A stretch of 64,000 bases of DNA from Loktanella sp. (GTDB lineage Bacteria > Pseudomonadota > Alphaproteobacteria > Rhodobacterales > Rhodobacteraceae), in NCBI GenBank assembly GCA_017390475.1, contig JAFPBO010000008.1, forward strand, positions 62,001-126,000. Reading direction: 5' to 3'. The notes beneath the pieces are model-generated. The model had not been told where the DNA came from. It worked only from the letters and a program-made list of their open reading frames with translations, and ran no database searches. Shown in pieces: positions 43,820-53,795 of the stretch; within the stretch, counting starts at the first letter, position 1; the number at the start of each line of letters is the position of its first letter. Both the position numbers and the translations under genes were made by a program.

Positions 43820-46372
43820 GTGCAGCAACAGATCGTCTATCCCCCCGTGACAGAGATCACGCCGACCGCGCCGATGAAGGCACAGGTCTATGGGGACCGC
43901 GCGAAATGCCTGCAACGGCTGATCCGGCTGGACATGCCGGTGCCGGTGACGGTGGCGCTGTCGTTTGATGCGGTGCGCGATGCGGCGCTGGGGCATTTGC
44001 CGGATATGGCGGCGCTGATGGCCCCGTTTGGGCCGCAGCCTTTGCTGTCGGTGCGCCCGTCCAGCGAGAATGCGGATTGGGGCGGGCCGTCTGCGATCCT
44101 GAATGTGGGCATGAATGACGCGCGTTTCGCCACGATGGCGGCCGCGATGGGGGAACAGCCTGCCGCGCAGCTATATCTGCATTTCGTGCAATCCTACGCG
44201 GTGCATGTCGCCCGGCTTGACCCGGATGAATTCGATCTGCCCGATGTAGCGGACAAGGCCAGTGTGCAGGCGATGCTGGCGAATTATGAGGCCGAGACTG
44301 ACGCGCCGTTCCCGCAGGACCCTGCGGTGCAATTGGCCGAGGTGTTGCGGTCCATGGCCCGCGCCTGGGATGGCACTTCTGCGCGGTTGTTGCGGCAGGC
44401 CAAAGGCGCGCCTGCGGATGCCGGGCTGGGGCTGGTGGTGCAGGCGATGGCGCTGGGTCTGGGGCAGGGCGAATGCGGCACCGGGATCGTGCGGTTTGTC
44501 GATTCCACGACCGGCGCGCCCAGGATCGTCGGCCGCTATGCGGCGCAACGCATTCCGCAATTGGTCAAGACCGATACCGAAGGTGCGCTGTATCTGACCC
44601 GCGATCCGCGTGGCGCATCGCTGGAGGATCGCTGCCCGGATATTTTTGCATATCTGCTGGATTGCGGTGCTTTGTGTCGCAAACATCTGCGCGAAGAGAT
44701 GCAGATCAAATTCGCCATCGACGCGGGCCATCTGTATATTCTGGATGCGGTGCGGGTGCAGCGGTCATCGCGCGCCTCGGTCCGTATTGCCGTGGCTTTG
44801 GCCGAAGATGGCGTGATCACGCGGCAAGAGGCGGTGATGCGCGTTGAACCTGTCGCCTTGTCGGAATTGCTGCACCGGCAGGTTGACCCGCGCGCGCCCC
44901 GCGATGTGTTGGTCACCGGGATCGCCGCCAGCCCCGGTGCCGCATCGGGCCGGATCGTGCTGACCGCGAACGAGGCGCAGGCAAGTGCGGCGCGCGGCGA
45001 ACCTTGCGTACTGGTCCGGCGCGAGACGACGCCAGAGGATATCCGCGGGATGCATGCCGCATCCGCCGTGCTGACGATGCGCGGCGGGATCACCAGCCAT
45101 GCTGCCGTGATCGGGCGGGGGCTGGGTGTGCCTTGCGTGGTCGGCGCGTCCGATCTGCTAATTGATCGTAAGGCGAACCGGGTTGTCGCCCCCGATGGCC
45201 GGGTTTTTGCGGCTGGGGATATCATTACGGTGGATGGCACCACCGGTCAGGTGCTGGTCGGCGCTCCCGCAACGCTGGAGGCGGCGCTGGACGGCGCCTT
45301 TCAGACCTTGCTGGAATGGGCCGATATGTTCCGCGATATCGGGGTGCGCGCCAATGCCGATACCCCCGCCGATGCCCAGACCGCCCGCAATTTCGCCGCC
45401 GAAGGCATCGGGCTGTGCCGCACGGAACATATGTTCTTTGAAGGCGACCGGCTGGGTGTGATGCGGGAAATGATCTTTGCCGAAGGCAGCGATGACCGCC
45501 GTGCCGTGCTGGACCGGTTGTTGCCGATGCAGCGCGCCGATTTCGCGGAATTGTTCAGCATCATGGAAGGGCGCAGCGTCTGCGTGCGTCTGTTCGACCC
45601 GCCTCTGCATGAATTTTTACCCTCGGACAAGGCAGGGTTGCGCGATCTGGCGGAACAATTGGCGCTGCCTTTGCCGGATGTGACGGAACGGGTTGCCGCG
45701 CTGAGCGAATATAACCCGATGCTGGGGATGCGGGGGGTCCGACTCGGCATAGCGATTCCCGAAATCTATGACATGCAGGCGCAGGCAATTTTCGAGGCGA
45801 TGATCGCTGTCGGCAAAAAAGGCATTGCCCCGGCGGTGGATATCATGCTGCCGCTGGTCTCTGCTGTGCGCGAGGTCGAACTGATGAAATCGCGGGTGGA
45901 ACGGGTCGCCAATATGGTGGCAGGCCGGGCGCGCGCGACGTTGAATTACCGGCTGGGCGTGATGGTTGAAACCCCGCGTGCCGCGTTGCGCGCACAGGAT
46001 ATCGCCGCCCATGCCGCGTTTTTGTCTTTTGGCACCAATGACCTGACACAGATGACCTATGGTCTGTCGCGCGATGATGCCGGGCGGTTCATGTCCACCT
46101 ATGTGCAGCAGGGCGTCTATGTTGAGGACCCGTTTCACACCCTCGATATCGAAGGTGTGGGCGAGCTTGTCGCCATGGGTGCAGAGCGTGGCCGCAAGGG
46201 GCGGCCTGATGTGGTGCTGTCGATTTGTGGCGAACATGGCGGCAGCCGCAGCGCGATTGCATTCTGCCGTGAGCATCGGTTTGACTATGTGTCCTGCTCG
46301 CCTTTCCGGGTGCCGGGGGCGCGGCTGATGGCGGCGCAATTGGCGCTGACGGACCTGATCAATAAAACGTGA
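43820..46372 (+). CDS. PPDK-like PEP-binding protein with eroded ATP domain
   Basis: 850 aa, near pyruvate phosphate dikinase length (about 880). The central swivel domain is intact: VLTMRGGITSHAAVIGRGLGVPCVVG holds the phosphorylated His. The C-terminal PEP/pyruvate barrel has the usual blocks including GIGLCRTEHMFFEGDR, GVMVETPRAAL, FLSFGTNDLTQMTYGLSRDD, and CGEHGG with catalytic Cys. The N-terminal ATP-grasp part is poor: GGKGANLAEM is replaced by YGDRAKCLQRL, and the G-N-x-x-x-x-S-G-T-G segment by GLGQGECGTG. So it may use another nucleotide or no longer make PEP from pyruvate. Start is GTG at 43820 with GGAG upstream. Lies 79 bp after glyS, a recurrent neighbour in this family. Confidence 0.8.
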   Translation: MQQQIVYPPVTEITPTAPMKAQVYGDRAKCLQRLIRLDMPVPVTVALSFDAVRDAALGHLPDMAALMAPFGPQPLLSVRPSSENADWGGPSAILNVGMNDARFATMAAAMGEQPAAQLYLHFVQSYAVHVARLDPDEFDLPDVADKASVQAMLANYEAETDAPFPQDPAVQLAEVLRSMARAWDGTSARLLRQAKGAPADAGLGLVVQAMALGLGQGECGTGIVRFVDSTTGAPRIVGRYAAQRIPQLVKTDTEGALYLTRDPRGASLEDRCPDIFAYLLDCGALCRKHLREEMQIKFAIDAGHLYILDAVRVQRSSRASVRIAVALAEDGVITRQEAVMRVEPVALSELLHRQVDPRAPRDVLVTGIAASPGAASGRIVLTANEAQASAARGEPCVLVRRETTPEDIRGMHAASAVLTMRGGITSHAAVIGRGLGVPCVVGASDLLIDRKANRVVAPDGRVFAAGDIITVDGTTGQVLVGAPATLEAALDGAFQTLLEWADMFRDIGVRANADTPADAQTARNFAAEGIGLCRTEHMFFEGDRLGVMREMIFAEGSDDRRAVLDRLLPMQRADFAELFSIMEGRSVCVRLFDPPLHEFLPSDKAGLRDLAEQLALPLPDVTERVAALSEYNPMLGMRGVRLGIAIPEIYDMQAQAIFEAMIAVGKKGIAPAVDIMLPLVSAVREVELMKSRVERVANMVAGRARATLNYRLGVMVETPRAALRAQDIAAHAAFLSFGTNDLTQMTYGLSRDDAGRFMSTYVQQGVYVEDPFHTLDIEGVGELVAMGAERGRKGRPDVVLSICGEHGGSRSAIAFCREHRFDYVSCSPFRVPGARLMAAQLALTDLINKT

Positions 46373-46556
46373 ATATCTACATATAGTGGCACCTGTTTTT
46401 GGTGAGGCATCATGTGGGGCGATTTTACCTTATTTTAAGGCGATTTAGGCGGGGTTCCGCCGCAGACCCCCCTAGGGGTAGACTCTTTGGAATGATTGCC
46501 CTAACCACCGCGATGCCTAACGTGGGGCTTTCCGCGTGGTCGCTTTGGTTGTAGAA

Positions 46557-47225
46557 ATGTCGCCTTTGAAAATGATTGCCGCCGCTTGTGTCGCGGCGCA
46601 ACTGGCTTTGGTAGCCATCCCCGCCTCTGCGGAAGAGACAATGGCCAGCCGTCTTGGCGCGGTTCTGAGCCAGGAACGCGCAGCGCTGTCTGTGGTTCCC
46701 GATGCGCGTATGGCGCAGCTGACCAGCCTGCCTCCGGCAGGCGAACGGGGTATCCAGACTGAACCCGTCGTCATCTATGATGATGCCTATCTGGCCAGCC
46801 TGCCCGCCGCCTCTGGAAATGATCAGTGGCAATGCCTGGCAGAAGCTTTGTATTTCGAGGCCCGCGGTGAATCCGTGCGCGGCCTGTTCGCCGTCGGCGA
46901 AGTTATCCTGAACCGTGTCGATAATGCCGCCTATCCCGGGTCGCTGTGCGGTGTGATCAATCAGGGCACCGGGCGTCGCTATGCCTGTCAGTTCAGCTAC
47001 ACCTGCGATGGTAAATCCAAAGCGATCCACGAACAGGCCGCTTGGGAACGTGTCGGCAAGGTCGCCAAGCTGTTGCTGGATGGCACGCCGCGTGAATTGA
47101 CTGGCGGGGCCACGCATTTCCATACCACTGCGGTCAGCCCGTCATGGTCGCGCCGGTTTACCCGGACCGCGACGATCGGTGCGCATCTTTTTTACCGCGA
47201 ACCTGTGCGGACTGCGTCGAACTAA
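46557..47225 (+). CDS. Secreted cell wall hydrolase (SleB/CwlJ, Hydrolase_2)
   Basis: 222 aa from ATG 46557 (a GTG at 46536 and another ATG at 46572 are alternatives). Signal peptide SPLKMIAAACVAAQLALVAIPASAEE. The catalytic domain is C-terminal: QWQCLAEALYFEARGESVRGLFAVGEVILNRVDNAAYPGSLCGVINQG with the catalytic Glu in YFEARGE, then CQFSYTCDG, and TGGATHFHTTAVSPSWSRRF. In non-sporing proteobacteria such proteins cleave peptidoglycan in growth or envelope remodelling. Monocistronic, 184 bp after the PPDK-like gene. Confidence 0.88.
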   Translation: MSPLKMIAAACVAAQLALVAIPASAEETMASRLGAVLSQERAALSVVPDARMAQLTSLPPAGERGIQTEPVVIYDDAYLASLPAASGNDQWQCLAEALYFEARGESVRGLFAVGEVILNRVDNAAYPGSLCGVINQGTGRRYACQFSYTCDGKSKAIHEQAAWERVGKVAKLLLDGTPRELTGGATHFHTTAVSPSWSRRFTRTATIGAHLFYREPVRTASN

Positions 47226-47237
47226 GACTGCGCATTG

Positions 47238-47295
47238 GCCCGCAAAGCTTGTCCTGCGGGCGGGGGCGCTGTATCGCTGGCGGCAATAACGCCAG
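47238..47295. repeat. Two hairpins between the hydrolase gene and folB
   Basis: GCCCGCA-10 nt-TGCGGGC (47238-47261) and GCTGGCG-gcaata-CGCCAGC (47274-47295 region). No T run follows either one; probably ends the upstream transcript or stabilises the folB leader. Confidence 0.4.
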
Positions 47296-47311
47296 CTGAC
47301 CGGACCCCGCG

Positions 47312-48232
47312 ATGAGTGATGATATCCGCCTTGCCTTTGCCCATCCCAGCGAAAGGGCCGAGGCCAGCACAACCAACCCCTGTGACCGGATATCGCTGCG
47401 CGATTATATCGTATCGGTTGAAATCGGGGCCTTCCAGCAAGAGCGCGGCACCTTGCAGCGCGTTCGTTTCAACGTGGTGGTTGAGGTGCCGCGCCTGACC
47501 GGCCCGATTGACGACGATGTCGACCGCATCCTGTCCTATGACCGCGTGACCGAGGCGATTGCCGCAGAATTAGAGGCGGAAAGGCTGAACCTGCTGGAAA
47601 CGCTGGCAGCCCGTGTCGCGGATCGCATTCTGCTGGAACCACAGGCGCAGCGCGTTTTCGTGCGGATCGAAAAACTGGACCGCGGGCCTTTTGCACTGGG
47701 GGTCGAGATTATGCGCGCCCGGGACGGGCAATCCCCCGGCGGGCAGGTCCATATCCCGGTGCCGCATCCGCGGGTGGTGTTTCTGTCCAATGATGCACTT
47801 GCCTCGCCATATCTGATCGGTTGGATTGATCAACTGGCTGCGATGCCTGCGCCGGTGATCATCTGCGTCGGCCCGGCTGACATCCGTGCGCCGCAGGTGT
47901 CCAACCGGCTGGCGCAGCGCCGGATTGATCTGCTGGCGATTGAACAGAATGCCTGGACACTGGCCGCGCGTGACCCGCGTTGTGTCGTGGTCCAGACCCG
48001 TACAGAGCTGGATTGGGCAATGAAAAACGGCCAGATCAGCACTTGGGCCCCGTCCAAGATCGTATTGGATGCGGTCGATGGTCCCTCTGCCAGCCCTGCG
48101 GATGCCGCTGCTTTAGTGGCTTGGTTCGCAGGGCAGATGCAGGCGGCGGAACTGGTGCTGATCGGACATGTGGCACCGCAGACGGACCTGCCGCTACAGG
48201 TCTATCCGGTGGATCAGGCGGTGCTGGCATGA
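47312..48232 (+). CDS. folB: Dihydroneopterin aldolase with C-terminal extension
   Basis: 306 aa, more than twice a typical FolB (about 120). Residues 25-140 form the aldolase domain: DRISLRDYIVSVEIGAFQQERGTLQRVRFNVVVEV, then ILSYDRVTEAIAAEL, LNLLETLAARVADRIL, RVFVRIEKLDRGPFALGVEI, with the Tyr and Glu of the active site. Residues 150-306 are an extra alpha/beta domain (VVFLSNDALASPYLIGWIDQL, APVIICVGPADI, KIVLDAVDGPSASP, LVLIGHVAP) that I do not recognise. It splits 7,8-dihydroneopterin in folate synthesis. First gene of folB-folP-glmM; stop overlaps folP (ATGA). Confidence 0.85.
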   Translation: MSDDIRLAFAHPSERAEASTTNPCDRISLRDYIVSVEIGAFQQERGTLQRVRFNVVVEVPRLTGPIDDDVDRILSYDRVTEAIAAELEAERLNLLETLAARVADRILLEPQAQRVFVRIEKLDRGPFALGVEIMRARDGQSPGGQVHIPVPHPRVVFLSNDALASPYLIGWIDQLAAMPAPVIICVGPADIRAPQVSNRLAQRRIDLLAIEQNAWTLAARDPRCVVVQTRTELDWAMKNGQISTWAPSKIVLDAVDGPSASPADAAALVAWFAGQMQAAELVLIGHVAPQTDLPLQVYPVDQAVLA

Positions 48233-49236
48233 AACTGTATCACCGCCCCGTCGTTTTGTCCGAACCCACCAGCGATGCCTTGCCATTGGCAGGCGGGCCG
48301 TGCTGGTTTCGCGAGGTCGCGATTTTTCAACGCAATGTGCCATCGTTCATCGCACCGGCCGCCGATCTGCCTGCCGCTGTTCTGGACCGGCTGACCGCGC
48401 AGCGTGCGCCAGTTGCGGGGCTGAGCATGGACCGTCCCCGGATCATGGGAATCCTGAACGTGACGCCTGACAGTTTTTCTGACGGTGGCGATCATGCCGA
48501 CCCGGATCAGGCACTGACCCATGCGCTGGCGATGCAGGCGGATGGCGCGGATATCATCGACATCGGCGGCGAAAGCACGCGTCCCGGTGCCGTGACGGTG
48601 GCCGATGCGGTGGAAATCGACCGGACCGCCCCGGTGATTGCCGCGATCCGGGCCCGATCAGATGTGGCAATCTCTATCGACACCCGCAAGGCGGCGGTCG
48701 CGCAGGCGGCGATTGCCGCCGGGGCCAGTATGGTGAATGATGTCGCGGCCTTCAGCTATGATCCGGCTTTGGCGCAGGTGACAGCACAGGCAGGTCTGCC
48801 GGTCTGTCTGATGCATGCCCAGGGCGATCCGGCCACGATGCAGAACAACCCTGTCTATGATGACGTGTTGCTGGATGTTTATGACTTTCTCGAAGCCCGG
48901 ATTGCGCAGGCAGAGGCGGCGGGTATCGCCCGTGCGCAGATCGTGGTCGACCCCGGCATCGGTTTTGGCAAGACGCAGGATCATAATCTGACCTTGCTGC
49001 GCCATCTGGCGATGTTTCACGCGCTTGGATGCCCGATCCTGCTGGGGGCGTCGCGTAAAAAGTTCATCGGCACCATCGGCGGCGGGACCCAGGCCAAGGA
49101 CCGGATGGCCGGGTCGGTTGCGGTGGCTTTGCATGCGGCAACGCAAGGGGTGCAGATTATCCGCGTCCATGATACGTTCGAGACCAAACAAGCGATCGCC
49201 CTCAGGGCGGCTATCACTGGGACAAAAATCAGATGA
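48229..49236 (+). CDS. folP: Dihydropteroate synthase
   Basis: 335 aa, with about 65 extra residues before the core. The core begins [21 protein letters not shown] (DHPS signature 1), then [16 protein letters not shown] (signature 2), [57 protein letters not shown], and [11 protein letters not shown], closing with VHD near the end. It joins pABA to the pterin diphosphate, and is the sulfonamide target. folK, which makes the substrate, is not here. Overlaps glmM start by 4 bp. Confidence 0.95.
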   Translation: MKLYHRPVVLSEPTSDALPLAGGPCWFREVAIFQRNVPSFIAPAADLPAAVLDRLTAQRAPVAGLSMDRPRIMGILNVTPDSFSDGGDHADPDQALTHALAMQADGADIIDIGGESTRPGAVTVADAVEIDRTAPVIAAIRARSDVAISIDTRKAAVAQAAIAAGASMVNDVAAFSYDPALAQVTAQAGLPVCLMHAQGDPATMQNNPVYDDVLLDVYDFLEARIAQAEAAGIARAQIVVDPGIGFGKTQDHNLTLLRHLAMFHALGCPILLGASRKKFIGTIGGGTQAKDRMAGSVAVALHAATQGVQIIRVHDTFETKQAIALRAAITGTKIR

Positions 49237-50576
49237 CACGCAAATTCTTTGGCACTGACGGCGTGCGCGGCACCGCCAATACCTATCCGATGACGGCCGA
49301 TATGGCGCTGCGGATCGGGGCGGCGGCGGGGCGTTTTTTCCGCAATGACGGGTCAAATGGCCACCGGGTGGTGATTGGCAAGGATACAAGGCTGTCCGGC
49401 TATATGTTTGAAAACGCGCTGACTGCGGGGCTGACCAGCACCGGAATGAATGTGCTGTTGCTGGGGCCGGTACCGACGCCCGCCGTCGGCCTGCTGACGA
49501 CATCGATGCGCGCCGATCTGGGGATCATGATCTCGGCCAGTCACAACCCGCATTACGACAACGGGATCAAATTCTTTGGCCCGGACGGGTTCAAGCTGTC
49601 CGATGCGGCAGAAGCGGAGATCGAGGCCCTGATCCTGTCCGAGATCGAACCCGCGCAGGCGATCAATATTGGCCGGGCCAAACGGATTGATGATGGCCGG
49701 TTCCGTTATGCTGAACGGCTCAAGGCGACCTTTCCGGCGGGGATGCGACTTGATGGGCTGAAGGTCGTGATCGATTGTGCGAACGGGGCCGCTTACCGCG
49801 TCGCGCCAGAGGTGTTGTGGGAATTGGGTGCCAGCGTGATCAAGATGGGCGTTGACCCTGATGGCTATAATATCAACGATGGCTGTGGCTCTACCCATCC
49901 TGAACGCGCGGCAGAGCTGATCCGCCAGACCGGGGCGCATGTCGGCATCTGTCTGGACGGCGATGCGGACCGGGTGATGATTCTGGATGAAACCGGCAGC
50001 GTCGCGGATGGTGATCAGATCATGGCGCTGATGGCGGCGCGTTGGGCGGCGCAGGGGCGGCTGAAAGGTGATACACTGGTTGCGACCGTGATGTCTAATC
50101 TGGGGCTTGAACGGTTTCTGGACGACAAAGCGCTGCATCTGCATCGCACCAAGGTCGGTGACCGCTATGTGGTCGAGGCGATGCGCGCGGGCGGTTTCAA
50201 CCTTGGTGGTGAACAATCCGGCCATATCGTGATGACCGATTATGCGACAACCGGCGATGGTTTGCTGGCCGGTCTGCAGTTTCTGGCTGCGATGGTCGAT
50301 ACTGGTCAGAAGGCCAGCACTTTGGCGCAGAATTTTGAAACCGTGCCGCAATTGTTGAAAAATGTACGCTTTGCCGCCGGGAAAGACCCTTTGGGCAACA
50401 GTGCCGTGGCGGCCTCTATCGCTGATGCGGAAATCAAACTCGCGGGCAAGGGCCGGTTGCTGATCCGCAAATCCGGCACCGAACCGCTGATCCGGGTGAT
50501 GGCCGAATGCGAGGATGCTGCATTGCTGGCGCAGGTGGTCAATCAGATCGTGGGTGAGGTTGAAGCGGCAGTCTGA
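49233..50576 (+). CDS. glmM: Phosphoglucosamine mutase
   Basis: 447 aa alpha-D-phosphohexomutase. [25 protein letters not shown] at the N-terminus, active Ser in [21 protein letters not shown], Mg2+ loop [12 protein letters not shown], sugar loop GGEQSGHIV, and phosphate loop [14 protein letters not shown]. Converts glucosamine-6-phosphate to glucosamine-1-phosphate for UDP-GlcNAc, so peptidoglycan and LPS. The folP-glmM pair is a widespread operon, here coupled by overlap. Confidence 0.97.
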   Translation: MTRKFFGTDGVRGTANTYPMTADMALRIGAAAGRFFRNDGSNGHRVVIGKDTRLSGYMFENALTAGLTSTGMNVLLLGPVPTPAVGLLTTSMRADLGIMISASHNPHYDNGIKFFGPDGFKLSDAAEAEIEALILSEIEPAQAINIGRAKRIDDGRFRYAERLKATFPAGMRLDGLKVVIDCANGAAYRVAPEVLWELGASVIKMGVDPDGYNINDGCGSTHPERAAELIRQTGAHVGICLDGDADRVMILDETGSVADGDQIMALMAARWAAQGRLKGDTLVATVMSNLGLERFLDDKALHLHRTKVGDRYVVEAMRAGGFNLGGEQSGHIVMTDYATTGDGLLAGLQFLAAMVDTGQKASTLAQNFETVPQLLKNVRFAAGKDPLGNSAVAASIADAEIKLAGKGRLLIRKSGTEPLIRVMAECEDAALLAQVVNQIVGEVEAAV

Positions 50577-50618
50577 GTCTGCCCATCGTCCGAGCCGTTG
50601 AAAGCGCGCATTCAACGA

Positions 50619-50638
50619 CATATCCCCGCCGCAGGCTC
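50619..50638 (-). repeat. Partial copy of the GATATTTA-type repeat
   Basis: On the minus strand GAGCCTGCGGCGGGGATATG, right after the EamA exporter stop, in the gap convergent with glmM. Only the GC half of the repeat is kept. Confidence 0.5.
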
Positions 50639-50640
50639 TT

Positions 50641-51549
50641 TCATCGCTGTTCGCTTGCGAACAGCCGCTTCAGCCCGGCCCATTGGCTGATCACAAGCCC
50701 GAAAAGGATCAGCGCCAGTGCCGCGAAGAACCGCAAGGGCAGGACTTCGGCCAGGACCAGCACGCCAAACAGCATCGACCAGAGCGGCACCTGATAATTC
50801 ACCAGCGTCAGGAATACGGTGCCTGCGCTGCGGATTGTGGCGACGCGGATCAGGGCCGCGAGGGCGGTGGGCACGACGCCCAGAAACAGGATCGCGATGG
50901 TGGGGCGCAGCGGCGCGGGATCGGGGATGCCTTCGATCAGCAGCATTGCAGGGATCAGCGCGACTGATCCAATGGTCAGCAAAAGCGCTGTCATCGTGAT
51001 CGGGTCAATCGGCGGGCAGCGCCGGGTCATGATGCTGGACACGGCATAGGACAGGGCAGCCGCGATACAGGCCAGTTGGCCCAGAGGTTCCCATCCGGTG
51101 CCGATGCGCAAAACGCCGGGGCCGATCAGGACCAGCGCGCCGGTGAAGCCGATGATCACGCCAAGCGCGCTGCGCCATTGCATCTTTTCGTCGGTGAACA
51201 GATGCGCCAGCGGCAGCACGAAAAGCGGCAATGCAGCCATGGAAATACCGGCAAAGGCCGATGGCACATATTGCTGGCCCCAGGACAACAGCGCAAAAGG
51301 CAGGGCGGTATTGAGCAGCCCGATCCAGATCAGATAGCCACGTATCTGGCGGCTGAACTGTGGCAACGGGCGGCGCAGCAACGCCATCAGCGCCAGCATG
51401 GTCGCCGCGCCCAACGAGGTGCGCGCACAGGCCACCGTCAGCGGACCGTAACCTTCGAGCGCGATGGCGACGACCATGAAGGTCGCGCCCCAGATCAACC
51501 CGAGCGTCAGGATCGAGAGCCAGTTAAACAGGGTCGGTTGCTGCGGCAT
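50641..51549 (-). CDS. EamA/DMT family transporter
   Basis: 302 aa, ten predicted membrane helices in two EamA repeats. LGLIWGATFMVVAIALEGYGPLTVACART opens repeat 1, and GVIIGFTGALVLIGPGVL ends it; repeat 2 runs from LGQLACIAAALSYAVSSIMTR to the C-terminus. Members export amino acids or metabolites. It lies downstream of ilvC's stop on the same strand but is separated from it by a terminator at 51571-51595, so it is upstream-independent; the substrate is unknown. Confidence 0.87.
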   Translation of the reverse strand: MPQQPTLFNWLSILTLGLIWGATFMVVAIALEGYGPLTVACARTSLGAATMLALMALLRRPLPQFSRQIRGYLIWIGLLNTALPFALLSWGQQYVPSAFAGISMAALPLFVLPLAHLFTDEKMQWRSALGVIIGFTGALVLIGPGVLRIGTGWEPLGQLACIAAALSYAVSSIMTRRCPPIDPITMTALLLTIGSVALIPAMLLIEGIPDPAPLRPTIAILFLGVVPTALAALIRVATIRSAGTVFLTLVNYQVPLWSMLFGVLVLAEVLPLRFFAALALILFGLVISQWAGLKRLFASEQR

Positions 51550-51570
51550 GGTGGGGCTTTCAGACGGAAA

Positions 51571-51595
51571 AAGGCCCGGATGTGACCGGGCCTTT
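51571..51595 (-). terminator. Intrinsic terminator of ilvC
   Basis: On the minus strand AAAGGCCCGG-tcacat-CCGGGCCTTTTT, a 10-bp stem followed by a short T run, 37 bp after the ilvC stop. Confidence 0.8.
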
Positions 51596-51601
51596 GATCG
51601 G

Positions 51602-51627
51602 GTAAGGCGGGGCGAGCCCCGCCCTAC
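51602..51627. repeat. GGCGGGG/CCCCGCC palindrome after ilvC
   Basis: GTAAGGCGGGGCGAGCCCC then GCCCTAC, near-perfect inverted repeat between the ilvC stop and its terminator; same design as the units at 25782-25928 and 11447-11464. Confidence 0.6.
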
Positions 51628-51631
51628 GTAT

Positions 51632-52762
<1,131 letters not shown>

Positions 52763-52781
52763 TCAGAATATGGCGTGATCT

Positions 52782-53237
52782 ATGCTTGATGATGTTGATC
52801 GCCGTTTGTTGCGCCTGTTGCAGGTTGATCCGGGGCGGGGCGTGCCGGATCTGGCCGAGGCTGTGGGCAGCACGCCTGCGCGGGTGACCCGCCGTCTTGA
52901 TACGATGCGCGAGGCGGGGGTTCTGTTGGGCAGTCGGATCGCGATTGACTGGCGCGCGCTGGGATATGCGGTGGCGGTCAGTCTACGGATCACGCTGGAC
53001 AAGACCGCGTCGCGCGCCTTTGATGAATTTCTGGTAGCGGCGCGGTTAGTGCCCGAGGTGATCGAGATTCAGACCTTTCTGGGCCAGGTTGATGTGCGGC
53101 TGTCGCTGATCGCGCGTGATCTGGCGGATTATCAGCGGATCTACCGGGAGCTGATTCTGGAACTGCCGCATATCGCCGATATCGAGGCGCTGATGAATGT
53201 CGCAACGATCAAGGCCGATGAAAGCCTGCCGCTATGA
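52782..53237 (+). CDS. Lrp/AsnC family regulator 1
   Basis: 151 aa. N-terminal winged HTH (VDRRLLRLLQVDPGRGVPDLAEAVGSTPARVTRRLDTMREAGVL), then the RAM ligand domain (VAVSLRITLDKTASRAFDEFLVAARLVPEVIEIQTFLGQVDVRLSLIARDLADYQRIYREL). It would act as an octamer sensing an amino acid. Divergent from ilvC and overlapping the next regulator by 4 bp (ATGA). A role in branched-chain amino acid control is likely but inferred only from position. Confidence 0.88.
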   Translation: MLDDVDRRLLRLLQVDPGRGVPDLAEAVGSTPARVTRRLDTMREAGVLLGSRIAIDWRALGYAVAVSLRITLDKTASRAFDEFLVAARLVPEVIEIQTFLGQVDVRLSLIARDLADYQRIYRELILELPHIADIEALMNVATIKADESLPL

Positions 53238-53686
53238 GCCTTGATGATCTGGATCGCGCCATTCTGCGGGCGCTGGTCGCGAATGCCGATCAATCGACGA
53301 CACGGCTTGCCGCCAAGCTGGGGTTGAGTCAGCCCGCCACATGGCGCCGGATCAAGCGTCTGCAGGAGGCGGGCGTGATCGCGGGCCGCCGTTTGCAGCT
53401 TGACGCGGCCAAGGCGGGTTTTGGCGTGACTGTGTTTCTGGGTGTGAAACTGGCCACCAAGGGCCGGGTGTCGCTGGAAGATTTCGAACGGGCGGTGGGG
53501 GCGATCCCCGAAGTACAAAGCGTGGAACATGTGCTGGGGCTTTATGATTATCGCCTGCGCGTTGTCGCCCGTGATCTGGCGGATTTCGAACGGGTCTTGC
53601 GCCGCCGGTTGATGACCTTGCCCGGTGTCGGCGCGGTCGAGGCCAATGTGCTGTTGTCCGAAGAGCGTCGTCCGGGGCCGATCTGA
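53234..53686 (+). CDS. Lrp/AsnC family regulator 2
   Basis: 150 aa, same architecture as its neighbour. HTH: LDDLDRAILRALVANADQSTTRLAAKLGLSQPATWRRIKRLQEAGVIAGRRLQLD. RAM domain: VTVFLGVKLATKGRVSLEDFERAVGAIPEVQSVEHVLGLYDYRLRVVARDLADFERVLRRRLMTLPGVGAVEANVLL. The two are clearly different in sequence, so they could form heteromers. The start is coupled to regulator 1. Confidence 0.9.
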   Translation: MSLDDLDRAILRALVANADQSTTRLAAKLGLSQPATWRRIKRLQEAGVIAGRRLQLDAAKAGFGVTVFLGVKLATKGRVSLEDFERAVGAIPEVQSVEHVLGLYDYRLRVVARDLADFERVLRRRLMTLPGVGAVEANVLLSEERRPGPI

Positions 53687-53795
53687 CGCGGATCGGAAAC
53701 CTGTTGCGGGTAAAATCACGCGATACGGGCCAGATAGCTTTTGATTTCGCGGCGGCGGCAATTTAGCAAAGATCAACCAAGCAAGGGAGAGCGGG

